DNA from: Acidobacteria bacterium UBA7540
Lineage (GTDB): Bacteria; Acidobacteriota; Terriglobia; UBA7540
Direction: 5' to 3'
Assembly: GCA_002478145.1 (NCBI GenBank)
Contig: DLMI01000230.1
Location: 1 to 5,920 of the forward strand
Length of the DNA: 5,920 nt
Below the pieces are notes generated by a model. The model did no database searches. It saw nothing but the letters and a program-made list of their open reading frames with translations, and was not told where the DNA came from. Position numbers and translations under genes: made by a program. Below, piece after piece: positions 5,881 through 5,920 of the stretch; position 1 is the stretch's first letter; the number at the start of each line of letters is the position of its first letter.

Positions 5881-5920
5881 TGCCCCGCGCAGTCCCACGC
5901 CTGCGGGACTGCGCGGGGCA
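5881..5920. repeat. Perfect 16-bp inverted repeat with 8-base loop at the window edge
   Basis: TGCCCCGCGCAGTCCC (5881-5896) and its exact reverse complement (5905-5920) flank the loop ACGCCTGC. The second arm ends on the last base of the window, so the stem may be longer. On the minus strand the sequence after it (leftward) has no run of T. On the plus strand what follows is unseen, so a terminator for a rightward reader, or for a gene beyond the edge, cannot be judged. Strong hairpin by pairing; function unknown. Confidence 0.65.

Overview
All five protein-coding genes in this window are on the minus strand, so the window reads right to left. High GC content, a TTG start, short spacers rich in GC hairpins, and the RND pump subtype suggest an environmental Gram-negative bacterium. 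Acidobacteriota (Solibacter/Bryobacter-like) is my best guess from memory of similar intergenic repeats. No marker gene proves it.

Right part (about 5920 to 1146): an efflux unit. The right edge has two GC hairpins and a five-copy heptamer array lying directly against the start of a 1052-residue RND inner-membrane pump. After the pump comes a 279-base gap, most of which is a hairpin cluster bounded by inverted GGGTAGC/GCTACCC ends. One end of that cluster supplies the pump's stop codon. Next is a 391-residue periplasmic adaptor with a lipoprotein-like signal peptide. Pump and adaptor would form two of the three parts of a tripartite exporter. No TolC-type outer-membrane gene is visible.

Middle (1145 to 1003): directly after the adaptor stop is a second, 79-base structured element bounded by GTAGCGCC/GGCGCTAC. 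The promoter and a perfect 19-bp palindromic operator of the next operon follow it.

Left part (1002 to 1): two toxin-antitoxin units in tandem. The first is a complete vapBC pair: a ribbon-helix-helix antitoxin overlapping a PIN-domain RNase toxin that starts with TTG. The second has its own near-consensus promoter, with an inverted repeat in the spacer. It opens with a DUF1778 (TacA-type) antitoxin that runs off the left edge, and its expected GNAT acetyltransferase toxin would lie outside the window.

The genes are recognisable families. The less ordinary content is the control and repeat DNA: apparent leaderless vapB expression, two GTAGC-bounded elements flanking the adaptor gene, a heptamer array where the pump's ribosome-binding site should be, and a pump whose proton-relay residues differ from AcrB.
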